The notes under the pieces: generated by a model | What the model was told of the DNA's origin: nothing | Database searches by the model: none | Seen by the model: the letters and a program-made list of their open reading frames with translations, nothing else | Made by a program: the position numbers and the translations under genes | Source of the DNA: Anaerolineae bacterium | Lineage (GTDB): Bacteria; Chloroflexota; Anaerolineae; Aggregatilineales; Aggregatilineaceae | Reading direction: 5' to 3' | Assembly (NCBI GenBank): GCA_023382715.1 | Contig: JAHDWP010000026.1 | Location: 1-46,817 of the forward strand | DNA: 46,817 nucleotides | In this document: piece after piece, positions 8,589 through 18,164 of the stretch | How the letters are laid out: each line of letters starts with the position of its first letter | How positions within the stretch are numbered: the first letter of the stretch is position 1

Positions 8589-11500
8589 CTACGCCTGGCG
8601 CTGGAACGCCAGGAAGCGGACAATCTCGCGGTCACTCAGATCGCGCGGCGGGGCGGCGAAGTAGTATCCGTCCGCCCACAACGGCTGCCCGAAGGCCAGG
8701 TCGGGGAATTCATCGGCGCTGCGCTGCGCGGTGGCGGCCATCAGCCGGGCGATGGCCGCGTCTGGATGGGTCTTCTGCGGCACATCGAGCGACACCAGCA
8801 CGTAATCCGTCTGCACGTCGAGCGCCAGCACCCGCCAGCGATCCGCCTCCGCCGCGTCCACAATCCACTCCCGCAGCGAATCGGCGAATTCGCTGCGCAG
8901 CTCCAGGCGCGGATCATGAGGCACCCACAGGCAGGTATAGCCCGTGTACGGCCCCTCGTCGGTTTGCGGAGCGGCGTCCTGGGCGGGCACGGCAGCCTCG
9001 GCTTCGACAGCGGCGGCGACCGGCTCGGCGGCCAACCCCTCCGGGCGGCGGGGCCTGGTGCGCGCGGCTGGCGCTTCTGCATCGGCAGCGGGCAATTCGG
9101 CCATCAGGTTGAGCGACTCGCCGAGCCGGCGCGCCTGGCGGCGGATGGTGCGCAGAGGGGTGTTGGTGCCGAAGACCATGCTCAGCGTCATGTCCGCCTC
9201 GACGCGCGTGCTATAGAGCAGGAATTCGCCCGCGTCTGGCAGCGCGACGAAGCGGATCAGCGCGTCGGAAGCGGCAGGGCTGGTGCGCCAGGCCGCGTCA
9301 ACCGCGCTGAGCAGCCGCGCAATAGCCGCCGCGGGCAGGTCGCCGGCGCTGGCCAGCAGCCGCCCCGGACGGCTGAGCAGCGTCGCCTGAGCCGAGCTTT
9401 CGAGCGAGTACTGCGTCAGGCGCAGCGCCGCCTGGGCGATGTCCGCGTCGGCGGCGTCCTCGTCTGGTTCTGGGACGGCAGCCGCTCTCTCTGGCGCGTC
9501 TGGCGCAGCGGAACGCTCCCCGGCGGCGAAGGTGGGCGCCGGGGGGGCAAGGGGCGGGGCTGCGACGGGCTGCTCCCAGTCCGGCTCTGGCGAGAGCATC
9601 ACGGCGGGCTGTTCCTCGCTGGCGCCGATCTCTTCCCAGTCCGGCTCTGGCGGAGCCATCTCCGGCAGCGACTCTTCAGGCGGCGCGGACGCAAATGAGT
9701 CCACCGGCTCCGGCCATTGCGGGATCTCGGCGAACTCGAAATCGGCTGGTTCGGCGTCGGACGGCTTCGCGTCGGACGGCTCGGCGAAGTCCCAGGAGTC
9801 CTGGCGCACCCCGGCGTAGAACAGCTCGGCGACGCTGGCTTCTGACACGGAAGCATCGGCGACCAGGTGCGCGGCGTCGGCCAGGTCGCGCAGCTCGTCG
9901 GGGAAGACCTCTTCGCCAAACTCGCCCGCTGATGCAGGCTCTGGCGCGCCGAAGATCGCGTCCAGGTCGAGCGTCGCCGCGTCCGTGTAGGCGTCCGGGG
10001 AGAAGGTCGGGCGCGTGTCTTCGAGCGACGGCTGTGGCTCGCCGCCCTCGGCCCCTTCCATCTCATCGAAGATCGTCTCCAGATCGCGCACGTCGCCAAG
10101 CCCCGCGTCGCTGTCCCACGACGGCAGCGGCTTCAGGCGGGGGCGATCCACCTGCAAGGGGGGAAGCTGTCCTTCGATCTGCTCCAGAAGCTGGGTGAGC
10201 GAAAAATCGTCGCCATCCTCGGCGCTGGCGACCGCGGCAAGGGCCGCCGTAGCCGGGTAATGGCGCGAATCCTGCGGCGTGGTCGGCGGCTCGTCGAACA
10301 GCTCTACCGACTCGCCCAGCGCCGGCCCCGCCGCGTCATCCGGCAGGGCAGACGCTTCGCGCTCGTAGTTGGTCAGCCAGGCCGGGCTGCTATCGTCAAA
10401 GGTCTCTTCGCTCGCCATCTGCTCGGTGGCACCCGGCACGGCGGAGAGCCGGGAGTAGCTCGGCTCATCGTAGTCTTCGTCGCCCACGTCCTCTCCGGCC
10501 AGGGCCGCCAGCACGCCCTCAAAGGACGGCTCGAACAGCCCTTCGATGACATCGCCGATGGTCGTGTCGTCCAGCGCCGCCTCGTCCGGCGCTTCTCCTT
10601 CCTGGATGGGCGGCCCCGCCCGACGGATCGCGTCGAGCACGTAGTCAATGGCCGCGCCGCTGTCGGCGGGCTGCTCTGGCTCGCCGCTGTCGGCAGCGAT
10701 GGACGCCAGCAGCTCGTCGAGCCGCGTGCGCCGCTGTTGGGCGGCGTCGCGCGGGTGCAGCGACTCGACCAGATCGTGAAAAGCGCGATCGTCGGGCGAG
10801 CGCTCGTACTCCTCCGGCGAAGAGCGAGCCACCGCGTCGAGCACATCGTCGAACTCGTCGGCGTCGTGCGCGCTGTAGTCGGTGGCCAGGAATTCGCGCA
10901 GGTCGTCCAGGTCGGGCGACCCCGCGTGCTCCGGCTGGGCAGAGCGCCCCGACCAGGGGCGCGTCTCCAGCAGCGTCCCCAGTGAATCCGTGTCCGCCAG
11001 CCGGCGCGTCTCTTCAGGCTCTTCCCCGTCGTCCAGCAGGCGGGTTTCGGGCGGTTCTTCCACTGAATCGAGCTGGCGCGTGGCCGGCGTTTCTTCCGGC
11101 CAGGCCAGCGCGCTTGTCGCGCCGGACTGCTCTTCAGCATCCCAGGGCAAAACTTCGGCGGCGTCGAGCGCGCGCGTGGTCGGCGCTTCCTCCGGCCAGG
11201 CCAGCGCGCTTGTCGCGCCGGATTGCTCTTCGGCGTCCCAGGACAGGAGATCGGCGACGGGCGATTCTTCGTCTGCGGGGAAAGACTCCGCAAGCGGGCT
11301 GATCGTCTCCCAGTCGCTGCTCTGATCGTCCTGAAGGCGGCCAAGCTGCCCCGTCTGGATGCGCTCGAAGACTTCGAACTCGGTCAGCAGCTCGTCTCCC
11401 TGCAACGGTGACGACTCCGCTTCTTCGCCGGCCAGGGCGTCGCCCGGCCCCCCCAGTTCATCCAGGTCGTGCAATCCCTGCTGAATCTGCGCGCGCTCTT

Positions 11501-12029
11501 CCGCGCTGAAAAGCTCGGTGGGGCGGCGTTCGGGCGCGCTCGGTGGGGATTCTTCGTCCGGCTCGACGGGCGACGACGCGCCCGTCTGCCCCTGAACGAC
11601 AGACGGCATCTCTGGCGGGACAAATTCGTCGCGGACCACGCCATCGGGCGGGGCGATGACCGGCCCTTCTGCGCCGCCGACGAGATCGCGCAGAGAAGCG
11701 ATCAGCTCGCGCGCTGTGAACGGCTTGGCCAGCAGACCCTGCACATCTTCCGCCTGGGCGCGCTCAAGCTGCTCCATATCGTCCGACATCATGATCACGG
11801 GCAGGCCCGGCCTGATCTGGCGGATCACATCCACCAATGCCTGAGACCCTATGTCGGCCAGGTCACAATCGAGCAGGGCGGCGTGATAATGGCTGTGCAG
11901 CAGGGCTTCCTGGGCGGCCTGGCCATTGGCCGCCAGGTTGACGCGAAACTGGCCCGTGCTCTCCAACGCCTGCTTGAGCGTGACAATGAACGAGATATTG
12001 GCATCAATCAGCAAAAGACGAGTGATCAT
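8589..12029 (-). CDS. receiver / acidic linker / Roadblock / inactivated IS200-type transposase-domain fusion
   Basis: A 1,146-residue protein with four parts. Residues 1-117 are a CheY-like receiver with phospho-acceptor Asp54 (HAALLDCD), Ser82 and Lys102 (AKPF). About 740 acidic, Pro/Ala-rich, probably disordered residues follow, with a 32-residue duplication and several TR-x-L-D motifs. Residues 861-975 resemble a Roadblock/LC7 domain. Residues 1028-1146 match the IS200/IS605 Y1 transposase fold: opening strand YTCLWVPHDPRLEL, then LDVQTDYVLVSLDVP, EFPDLAFGQPLWADGYYF and SDREIVRFLAFQ. The HUH pair reads Tyr1076 and Leu1078, and the catalytic Tyr position is Phe1139, so nuclease chemistry is lost. 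Probably a signalling scaffold with a domesticated transposase fold. The ATG has a weak GAGCGGG site; promoter at 12068-12096. Its partner may be one of the histidine kinases at 14.7-19.8 kb (inference). Confidence 0.85.
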   Translation of the reverse strand: MITRLLLIDANISFIVTLKQALESTGQFRVNLAANGQAAQEALLHSHYHAALLDCDLADIGSQALVDVIRQIRPGLPVIMMSDDMEQLERAQAEDVQGLLAKPFTARELIASLRDLVGGAEGPVIAPPDGVVRDEFVPPEMPSVVQGQTGASSPVEPDEESPPSAPERRPTELFSAEERAQIQQGLHDLDELGGPGDALAGEEAESSPLQGDELLTEFEVFERIQTGQLGRLQDDQSSDWETISPLAESFPADEESPVADLLSWDAEEQSGATSALAWPEEAPTTRALDAAEVLPWDAEEQSGATSALAWPEETPATRQLDSVEEPPETRLLDDGEEPEETRRLADTDSLGTLLETRPWSGRSAQPEHAGSPDLDDLREFLATDYSAHDADEFDDVLDAVARSSPEEYERSPDDRAFHDLVESLHPRDAAQQRRTRLDELLASIAADSGEPEQPADSGAAIDYVLDAIRRAGPPIQEGEAPDEAALDDTTIGDVIEGLFEPSFEGVLAALAGEDVGDEDYDEPSYSRLSAVPGATEQMASEETFDDSSPAWLTNYEREASALPDDAAGPALGESVELFDEPPTTPQDSRHYPATAALAAVASAEDGDDFSLTQLLEQIEGQLPPLQVDRPRLKPLPSWDSDAGLGDVRDLETIFDEMEGAEGGEPQPSLEDTRPTFSPDAYTDAATLDLDAIFGAPEPASAGEFGEEVFPDELRDLADAAHLVADASVSEASVAELFYAGVRQDSWDFAEPSDAKPSDAEPADFEFAEIPQWPEPVDSFASAPPEESLPEMAPPEPDWEEIGASEEQPAVMLSPEPDWEQPVAAPPLAPPAPTFAAGERSAAPDAPERAAAVPEPDEDAADADIAQAALRLTQYSLESSAQATLLSRPGRLLASAGDLPAAAIARLLSAVDAAWRTSPAASDALIRFVALPDAGEFLLYSTRVEADMTLSMVFGTNTPLRTIRRQARRLGESLNLMAELPAADAEAPAARTRPRRPEGLAAEPVAAAVEAEAAVPAQDAAPQTDEGPYTGYTCLWVPHDPRLELRSEFADSLREWIVDAAEADRWRVLALDVQTDYVLVSLDVPQKTHPDAAIARLMAATAQRSADEFPDLAFGQPLWADGYYFAAPPRDLSDREIVRFLAFQRQA
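11091..11239. repeat. 96-bp in-frame tandem duplication inside the linker
   Basis: Two near-identical blocks (11091-11143 and 11187-11239) offset by 96 bp encode a repeated WDAEEQSGATSALAWPEE unit followed by a TR-x-LD motif. The linker length has therefore changed by duplication. Confidence 0.8.
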
Positions 12030-12067
12030 GGTCGGCCCGCTCGGTCTTGGATAGCGTGTGTGCTTCG

Positions 12068-12096
12068 ATTGTACTGCGAGCCAGGATAGGGGGCAA
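12068..12096 (-). promoter_or_regulatory. sigma-70-like promoter of the receiver/Roadblock gene
   Basis: Minus-strand TTGCCC, 17-bp spacer, TACAAT, 39 bp from the ATG. The same TTGCCN/TACAAT type recurs before the lipoprotein gene at 33477. Confidence 0.6.
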
Positions 12097-12279
12097 TCGG
12101 GCAGTTGGGCGGGGACGGACGTGGGGCGGAATACCGGAACCGCAGAGGCGCAGAGGACGCGGAAGGGGCGGGCGCTCGAACGGCGATTGCGCCGCGTCCG
12201 TGAACGATGCGCTTCTCTCCAGCCGAGCCGGAGAGGGGCCTTGTGGTGACGAGATCCGCAGCGGCGGACGCTCGAAAGG

Positions 12280-12315
12280 CAGACTTCGGAAGTCTCCGCA
12301 GACTTCCGAAGTCTG
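12280..12315. repeat. dispersed palindromic doublet, copy 3
   Basis: 16-bp perfect arms around a 4-base loop, containing GACTTCGGAAGTC and its complement. It lies in the 352-bp gap between the TolB-like gene's 3' end and the receiver gene's promoter; a CGCAGAGGCGCAGAG repeat arm is nearby (12136-12165). Nothing else was recognised in the gap. Confidence 0.85.
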
Positions 12316-12381
12316 GTTGTGCTGCACCCCGCACGGGGGGAAGCTAGGCGGCTTCCCCCCTACTCTGACTGCTGCCTGGAA

Positions 12382-14397
12382 CTAATGGATGTCGATCGTG
12401 GCAGACAGTGTGCAACTGGAATTCATTGTCACTGAAATCGCGGGTGAAGTGCCAGAGACACCGCAACCAGACCAGTGCACAACGCAGATTTGGGCGAGAT
12501 CGAATCCCTGCACGATAACCGTACTGCCCGGCAGCCACTGGTTTTTACCGCAGTTGGGGATGCTCATCACCCCCACAGATGCATTGGGGCATCTTTGGGT
12601 GTTCCGGGTGACAGAGAGTGATAGCGTATAGCACTCCCCAGTGGTCGGCGGCGCGCAGGTGGCCGGGTCCCACAGGCACGCGCCGTCGGGCGAGGTCACG
12701 CACTCGCTGGCCGGGCCGCCGCAGGTGCTGCATGAGCCGCACGGCCCCCAACCGGGAGGCGGCGTCGGCCCACCACCTGGCAGGTCGGGGATGATCGGCG
12801 GAATCTCGCCCTGCGGGACGGCGGGGCAGTTGCCGATCTCGTCCACTTCCTCTTCGGCCACCCACAGCGACGCCGCGAACTCGCTGTCGGGCACCTCGTC
12901 CTTGTCAAGCTGCCACCAGGTCTTGCCCTGGTCGTCGCGCGCCTGCCCGATCACGGTGAAGTCCTGCCGGGCGGGCAGCCAGTCGAAGATGCCGCGATTC
13001 TCCCCCGGCCCCACGCGCACCCGCGCGAACCGATCGAACTCGGTGCGCACCAGGCACGTCGTCGGCAGCGGCTCGAAGACGGGCCGCCAGTCGGGATCGT
13101 AGTTCTCATTGGTCTCGTCGGTCAGGCGGAAGGTGTGCTGCGCGTCGCGGTCCATCACGTACAGGTTGGCGTAGCCGCTGCGCCCGGACATGAAGGCGAT
13201 CCAGTCCCCATCCGGCGCCCAGTCCATGCTGCCCAGGCGGTCGCTCTGCTCGGTCATGCGCAGCGGTTCAGCCCCTTCGTTGGTCATGCGGTAGATGTCC
13301 GCCTGGCGGTCGCGCTCGGTCTGGAAGGTCATCAGCAGGCCGTTCGGGGAATAGGCCGGAACCCAGCCGTTCGCGCCGAACAGGTTGGTGATGCGGCGCA
13401 CGTTGCTGCCGTCGGCGTCCATGAGGTGAATCTCGGCCACACCATCGCGCATGGACGAGAAGGCGATGGTTCTGCCGTCCGGCGACCAGGCCGGCTGCGT
13501 GTCAAGGCCGGGGCTGTCGGTCAGGCGCTGCACGTTGCTGCCGTCGGCGTTCATGACGTACAGCTCTTCGTTGCCATCACGGTCGGAGACGAAGAGGATG
13601 CGCGAACCGTCCGGCGACCAGTCCGGCTCGGAATCGCTGGCCGGGTGGTCGGTCAGTCGCTGCGGGCTGCTGCCGTCGGCGCTCATCACGTAGATTTCCA
13701 GGTTGCCGTCGCGCGCCGAATGGAAGGCGATGCGCGCCCCGTCCGGCGACCAGTCTGGCGCGCCGTCCAGGAAATCGCTGGTGGTCAGGCGGCGGGGATT
13801 GCTGCCATCGCCGTTGATCACGTAGATTTCGGGGTTGCCGTCGCGCTCGGAGGTGAAGGCCACTTCCCATTCGTTGTCCGGCGGCGAGAAGAAGGCGATC
13901 TTGCCCGTCTCGAAGACGGTGACCGCCGTGCCCTGCCCGCTGGAGGCCAGCAGCGCCCCGTTGGCGTCGGTGATGTCCAGCGTCTCGATGGTGAAGGCCG
14001 CCTCGCCGGGGATCAGCCCGCCCACTTCCAGCGTGAACAGCACATCGCCTGTGGCGGCGGGCGCTCCCTGCGCGGTGTAGGACAGGCGCACCACTCCGGC
14101 GGCGTTGTCCACCAGCACCTCGCGCTCCAGGGTGCTTTCGCCCAGGTATGGGCCGGCGCGGGCCGTCCACACGCGGGCTACGGCGCGGTCGAAGCGGATA
14201 GTCACGGCGAAGGCGGCGCAGCTTCCAGCGGGGCAGGCGATGCGCCCCTCGATGACCGCCGTCTCGGCCACGCCGACCTCTGCCGGAGTGAGCGTCACCG
14301 TGACGCCGGTCTGGGCGCGGCCCAGGCCGGCCCCGCCCAGCAGCGCGATGGTGAAGACTGCGCACCAGCATGCTGACAAAACGCGCTTATGTTGCAT
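12382..14397 (-). CDS. secreted TolB-like beta-propeller with cohesin-like, SH3-like and Cys-rich parts
   Basis: A 671-residue exported protein. A signal peptide occupies residues 1-28 (ending GLGRA). Residues 29-160 look like a cohesin-type beta sandwich (VGGLIPGEAAFTIETLDITD near its end). About six WD40-like PD40 repeats follow with the typical IYVINGDGSNPRRLT and PDWSPDGARIAF pattern, forming a propeller. Then come an SH3-like segment (VRVGPGENRG ... WWQLDKDE), a Pro/Gly linker and a Cys-rich tail with more than ten Cys. The ATG is preceded by GGGAGGAAGG. In known proteins such propellers bind partners or carbohydrate rather than catalyse. The tail may be disulphide-bonded outside the cell. 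No operon partner is evident; the three histidine kinases begin divergently 349 bp away. Confidence 0.85.
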   Translation of the reverse strand: MQHKRVLSACWCAVFTIALLGGAGLGRAQTGVTVTLTPAEVGVAETAVIEGRIACPAGSCAAFAVTIRFDRAVARVWTARAGPYLGESTLEREVLVDNAAGVVRLSYTAQGAPAATGDVLFTLEVGGLIPGEAAFTIETLDITDANGALLASSGQGTAVTVFETGKIAFFSPPDNEWEVAFTSERDGNPEIYVINGDGSNPRRLTTSDFLDGAPDWSPDGARIAFHSARDGNLEIYVMSADGSSPQRLTDHPASDSEPDWSPDGSRILFVSDRDGNEELYVMNADGSNVQRLTDSPGLDTQPAWSPDGRTIAFSSMRDGVAEIHLMDADGSNVRRITNLFGANGWVPAYSPNGLLMTFQTERDRQADIYRMTNEGAEPLRMTEQSDRLGSMDWAPDGDWIAFMSGRSGYANLYVMDRDAQHTFRLTDETNENYDPDWRPVFEPLPTTCLVRTEFDRFARVRVGPGENRGIFDWLPARQDFTVIGQARDDQGKTWWQLDKDEVPDSEFAASLWVAEEEVDEIGNCPAVPQGEIPPIIPDLPGGGPTPPPGWGPCGSCSTCGGPASECVTSPDGACLWDPATCAPPTTGECYTLSLSVTRNTQRCPNASVGVMSIPNCGKNQWLPGSTVIVQGFDLAQICVVHWSGCGVSGTSPAISVTMNSSCTLSATIDIH

Positions 14398-14746
14398 AGA
14401 GCCTTCCTCCCTGAATACTCATACCTCCAGCGAACTTGCGCTGATGACGGCACACTCCTCCCTACTGTCACATCATATCACCTAAATTCGTAAAAATGTG
14501 TTCAGAAGCGAAAAAAAACCTGTCAGACGGCTTGCTGAGAGGCCGTTGGCGACGCCCTGGCTGGCGGGTTTATCTCCCCCTGCGCGCGGGAAGTGGGCGG
14601 ATTTACCTCACCCCCTGGCTGCTCGAATGATCTCTCGGCCCCCGCGCCGCCCCGCACCGCTGGCTCAGATCAGCGCTGAAACGTGCTACAATTGGGCAGA
14701 GCCAGACACGCATCTGAACGTCCACTCTGATCCCAGCAGATTTCTG
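14398..14746. other. divergent intergenic region between TolB-like and histidine-kinase genes
   Basis: Contains minus-strand TATGAT (14472-14477) as a possible -10 for the TolB-like gene, a CTCACCCCC-type repeat fragment (14547-14630), a 10-bp palindrome TCAGCGCTGA (14670-14679), and TACAAT (14687-14692) as a -10 candidate for the kinase operon. No -35 is convincing on either side. No gene was recognised. Confidence 0.5.
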
Positions 14747-16582
14747 ATGACCATCGGCCCCGCCACTCTAGCCAGTCTTGTTGTCAGCCCGATGTTAAGT
14801 ATCTGTGGGGCGGCGTTGGCGTTGCTCGTGCTGTGGCATAACGCGCGGCGGCCCAGCAACCTGTGCTACGCCCTGGGCATGGTCACGCTCAGCCTGTACG
14901 GCCTGGCCAATACCGTCTTCACCGTCGCGCAGCCGCTGGCGCTGGACCCCGACCCTCTGCGCAAGAGCGTCACCTCTCTGTATGTCCTGAGCGTCACGCT
15001 GCTCTTCGGCTTCATGCTGAGCTTCGCCGAGATACCCGCCCGCTTGCAGCGCGCTCAGATGGCCCTCATCGTCTTGGTGGCTGCCCTCGGCCTGATCCTG
15101 GTCTGGCAGGGCGCTATCTTCAAGCGTTTCGAAGCGTACGACGCCTACAGCTACGAGTACCGCTTCACGTCAACCGGCGTCCTGGGCGCGGGGCTGGCCG
15201 CCCTGTGCATGATCTCGGTCATCGCGGCGGTGTACCGCCAGCGCAACGCCCGCGCTCGTGCGCTGGCCTGGCCGCTGGCGGCCATGACCGCAGGCGTGGC
15301 AGCGTTCGCGGCGCTGCCGGTCACGCGCACCTACTCGCTCAACGCGCTGATGCTCACCGCTGCCGCCATCATGCTGGGCCGGCTGGTGATCATCTTCCAG
15401 GTTTTCCAGCCGCTCACCGATCTCAACGCGGCACTGGCCGCCAAGAACGACGAGTTGCGGCGGGCCACGCGGCTCAAGAGCCAGTTCCTGGCGACGATGA
15501 GCCACGAGCTGCGCACGCCGCTCAACTCGATCATCGGCTACACCGACCTGGTGCTGCTCGGCACCTATGGCGACCTCAACGCCCTGCAACAGGATCGGCT
15601 GCAAAAGGTTGTTCGCAACGGGCGGCGCCTGCTCGAGCTGATCAACGATGTGCTCGATCTGAGCCGCATCGAGGCCGGGCGACTGGCGCTGACGATCACC
15701 CGCGTGCCGACGGTCGCCCTGCTCGACGAGCTGCTGGCGGCCCACGCTGAGGCGGCGCAGGCCAAAGGGCTGGCGCTGGTGCGCGGCTATGCGGCGCTGC
15801 CCGATCTGGCCGTAGACCGGGGGCGGGCTTACCAGGCGCTCGACAACCTGCTCCAGAACGCGATCACCTTCACCGAGCGGGGGGCAGTCATCGTGCGCGG
15901 CTACTTTGACAGCATACGCGACCAGGTGGTGCTGTGCGTCGCGGACAGCGGCCCTGGCATCGAGCCGGCGCAGCAGGAGCGCATTTACCGCGCGTTTTAC
16001 CAGCCGGACGGCACGCTGACTCATCATGAGGACGGCACGGGCCTCGGCCTGGCCATCGCGCAGCGGCTGGTGGCGCTGCACGGCGGCAATCTGTGGTTCG
16101 CCACCACGCCCGGCAAAGGGACGGCTTTTTACGTCGCCCTGCCGGCAGCGCCCGGCACTCCCGTCCCGCCGCCCATCCTGACTCCGGGGCGTCGCACCAG
16201 CGGGCCGCTGGTCGTGCTGATGGATGGCGACGGCGACCGGCTCGCGGCGCGGCGGCGCGCCCTGGAGCGCGCCAAGTGTCGCGCTTTCGGCGCGCAGAGC
16301 GCCAGCGACGGCCTGCGCCTGATCTGCGAGCAGCACCCCGCCCTGGTCGTGCTGGATTTCGGCCTGGCCGAGCTGGGCGCGGCGTACCTGGTGCGCAGTC
16401 TGCGCCACGACCCGGCGTTGGGCGGGATGCCCATCCTGGTCATCGCCGCGCCTGAAGTGGCCGGGCAGGCGCGTGCGGCTGGGGCCAGCTCCGTTCTGAT
16501 CAGCCCGGTCACGCCGGGGGCGGTGTCCGCCGAGGCCGTCCGGTTGCTGGCCGATCGGGCGCTGGAGGAGGGGGCGTCCTAG
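14747..16582 (+). CDS. 7TM-sensor histidine kinase with degenerate C-terminal receiver
   Basis: A 611-residue hybrid-type kinase. Residues 1-215 hold about seven hydrophobic helices (HisKA_7TM-like sensor). A short coiled linker leads to the HisKA domain with His253 in SQFLATMSHELRTPLNS. The HATPase domain has DNLLQNAITF, DSGPGIE and GTGLGLAIAQRL. The last 125 residues resemble a receiver: acidic DGDGD at the start and the acceptor-like Asp in VVLDFGLAEL are present, but the conserved Lys is Ser (VLISPVTP), so phosphotransfer chemistry is doubtful. The ATG chosen follows a plausible -10; the frame is open 83 codons upstream through repeat DNA. It is two bases from the next kinase, so certainly co-transcribed. 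Confidence 0.9.
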   Translation: MTIGPATLASLVVSPMLSICGAALALLVLWHNARRPSNLCYALGMVTLSLYGLANTVFTVAQPLALDPDPLRKSVTSLYVLSVTLLFGFMLSFAEIPARLQRAQMALIVLVAALGLILVWQGAIFKRFEAYDAYSYEYRFTSTGVLGAGLAALCMISVIAAVYRQRNARARALAWPLAAMTAGVAAFAALPVTRTYSLNALMLTAAAIMLGRLVIIFQVFQPLTDLNAALAAKNDELRRATRLKSQFLATMSHELRTPLNSIIGYTDLVLLGTYGDLNALQQDRLQKVVRNGRRLLELINDVLDLSRIEAGRLALTITRVPTVALLDELLAAHAEAAQAKGLALVRGYAALPDLAVDRGRAYQALDNLLQNAITFTERGAVIVRGYFDSIRDQVVLCVADSGPGIEPAQQERIYRAFYQPDGTLTHHEDGTGLGLAIAQRLVALHGGNLWFATTPGKGTAFYVALPAAPGTPVPPPILTPGRRTSGPLVVLMDGDGDRLAARRRALERAKCRAFGAQSASDGLRLICEQHPALVVLDFGLAELGAAYLVRSLRHDPALGGMPILVIAAPEVAGQARAAGASSVLISPVTPGAVSAEAVRLLADRALEEGAS

Positions 16583-16584
16583 CC

Positions 16585-18000
<1,416 letters not shown>

Positions 18001-18164
18001 GGCGCTCGCCTTCGCCAGGATGAGCGCCGAGAATTCTTGGCGCCTCCGGCGTGGGGCGGCGCAGGATGCCGCCCCCGCCAAATAAGACACGGGGCACAGG
18101 CCGGCAGTGGCGCGGGATCAGCCCCCGCAGCCGGGCCGGACGCTTCACCGAGGAGACGGTTTCT

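Noticed and set aside
8592-8948. A resident IS200/IS605 insertion sequence
   Set aside because: The domain is in frame at the end of a long receiver protein, with no hairpin ends or TnpB, and its catalytic residues are gone.
18001-18028. Terminator between the second and third histidine kinases
   Set aside because: GGCGCTC/GAGCGCC can pair, but the loop is long and no T-tract follows; not annotated as a terminator.
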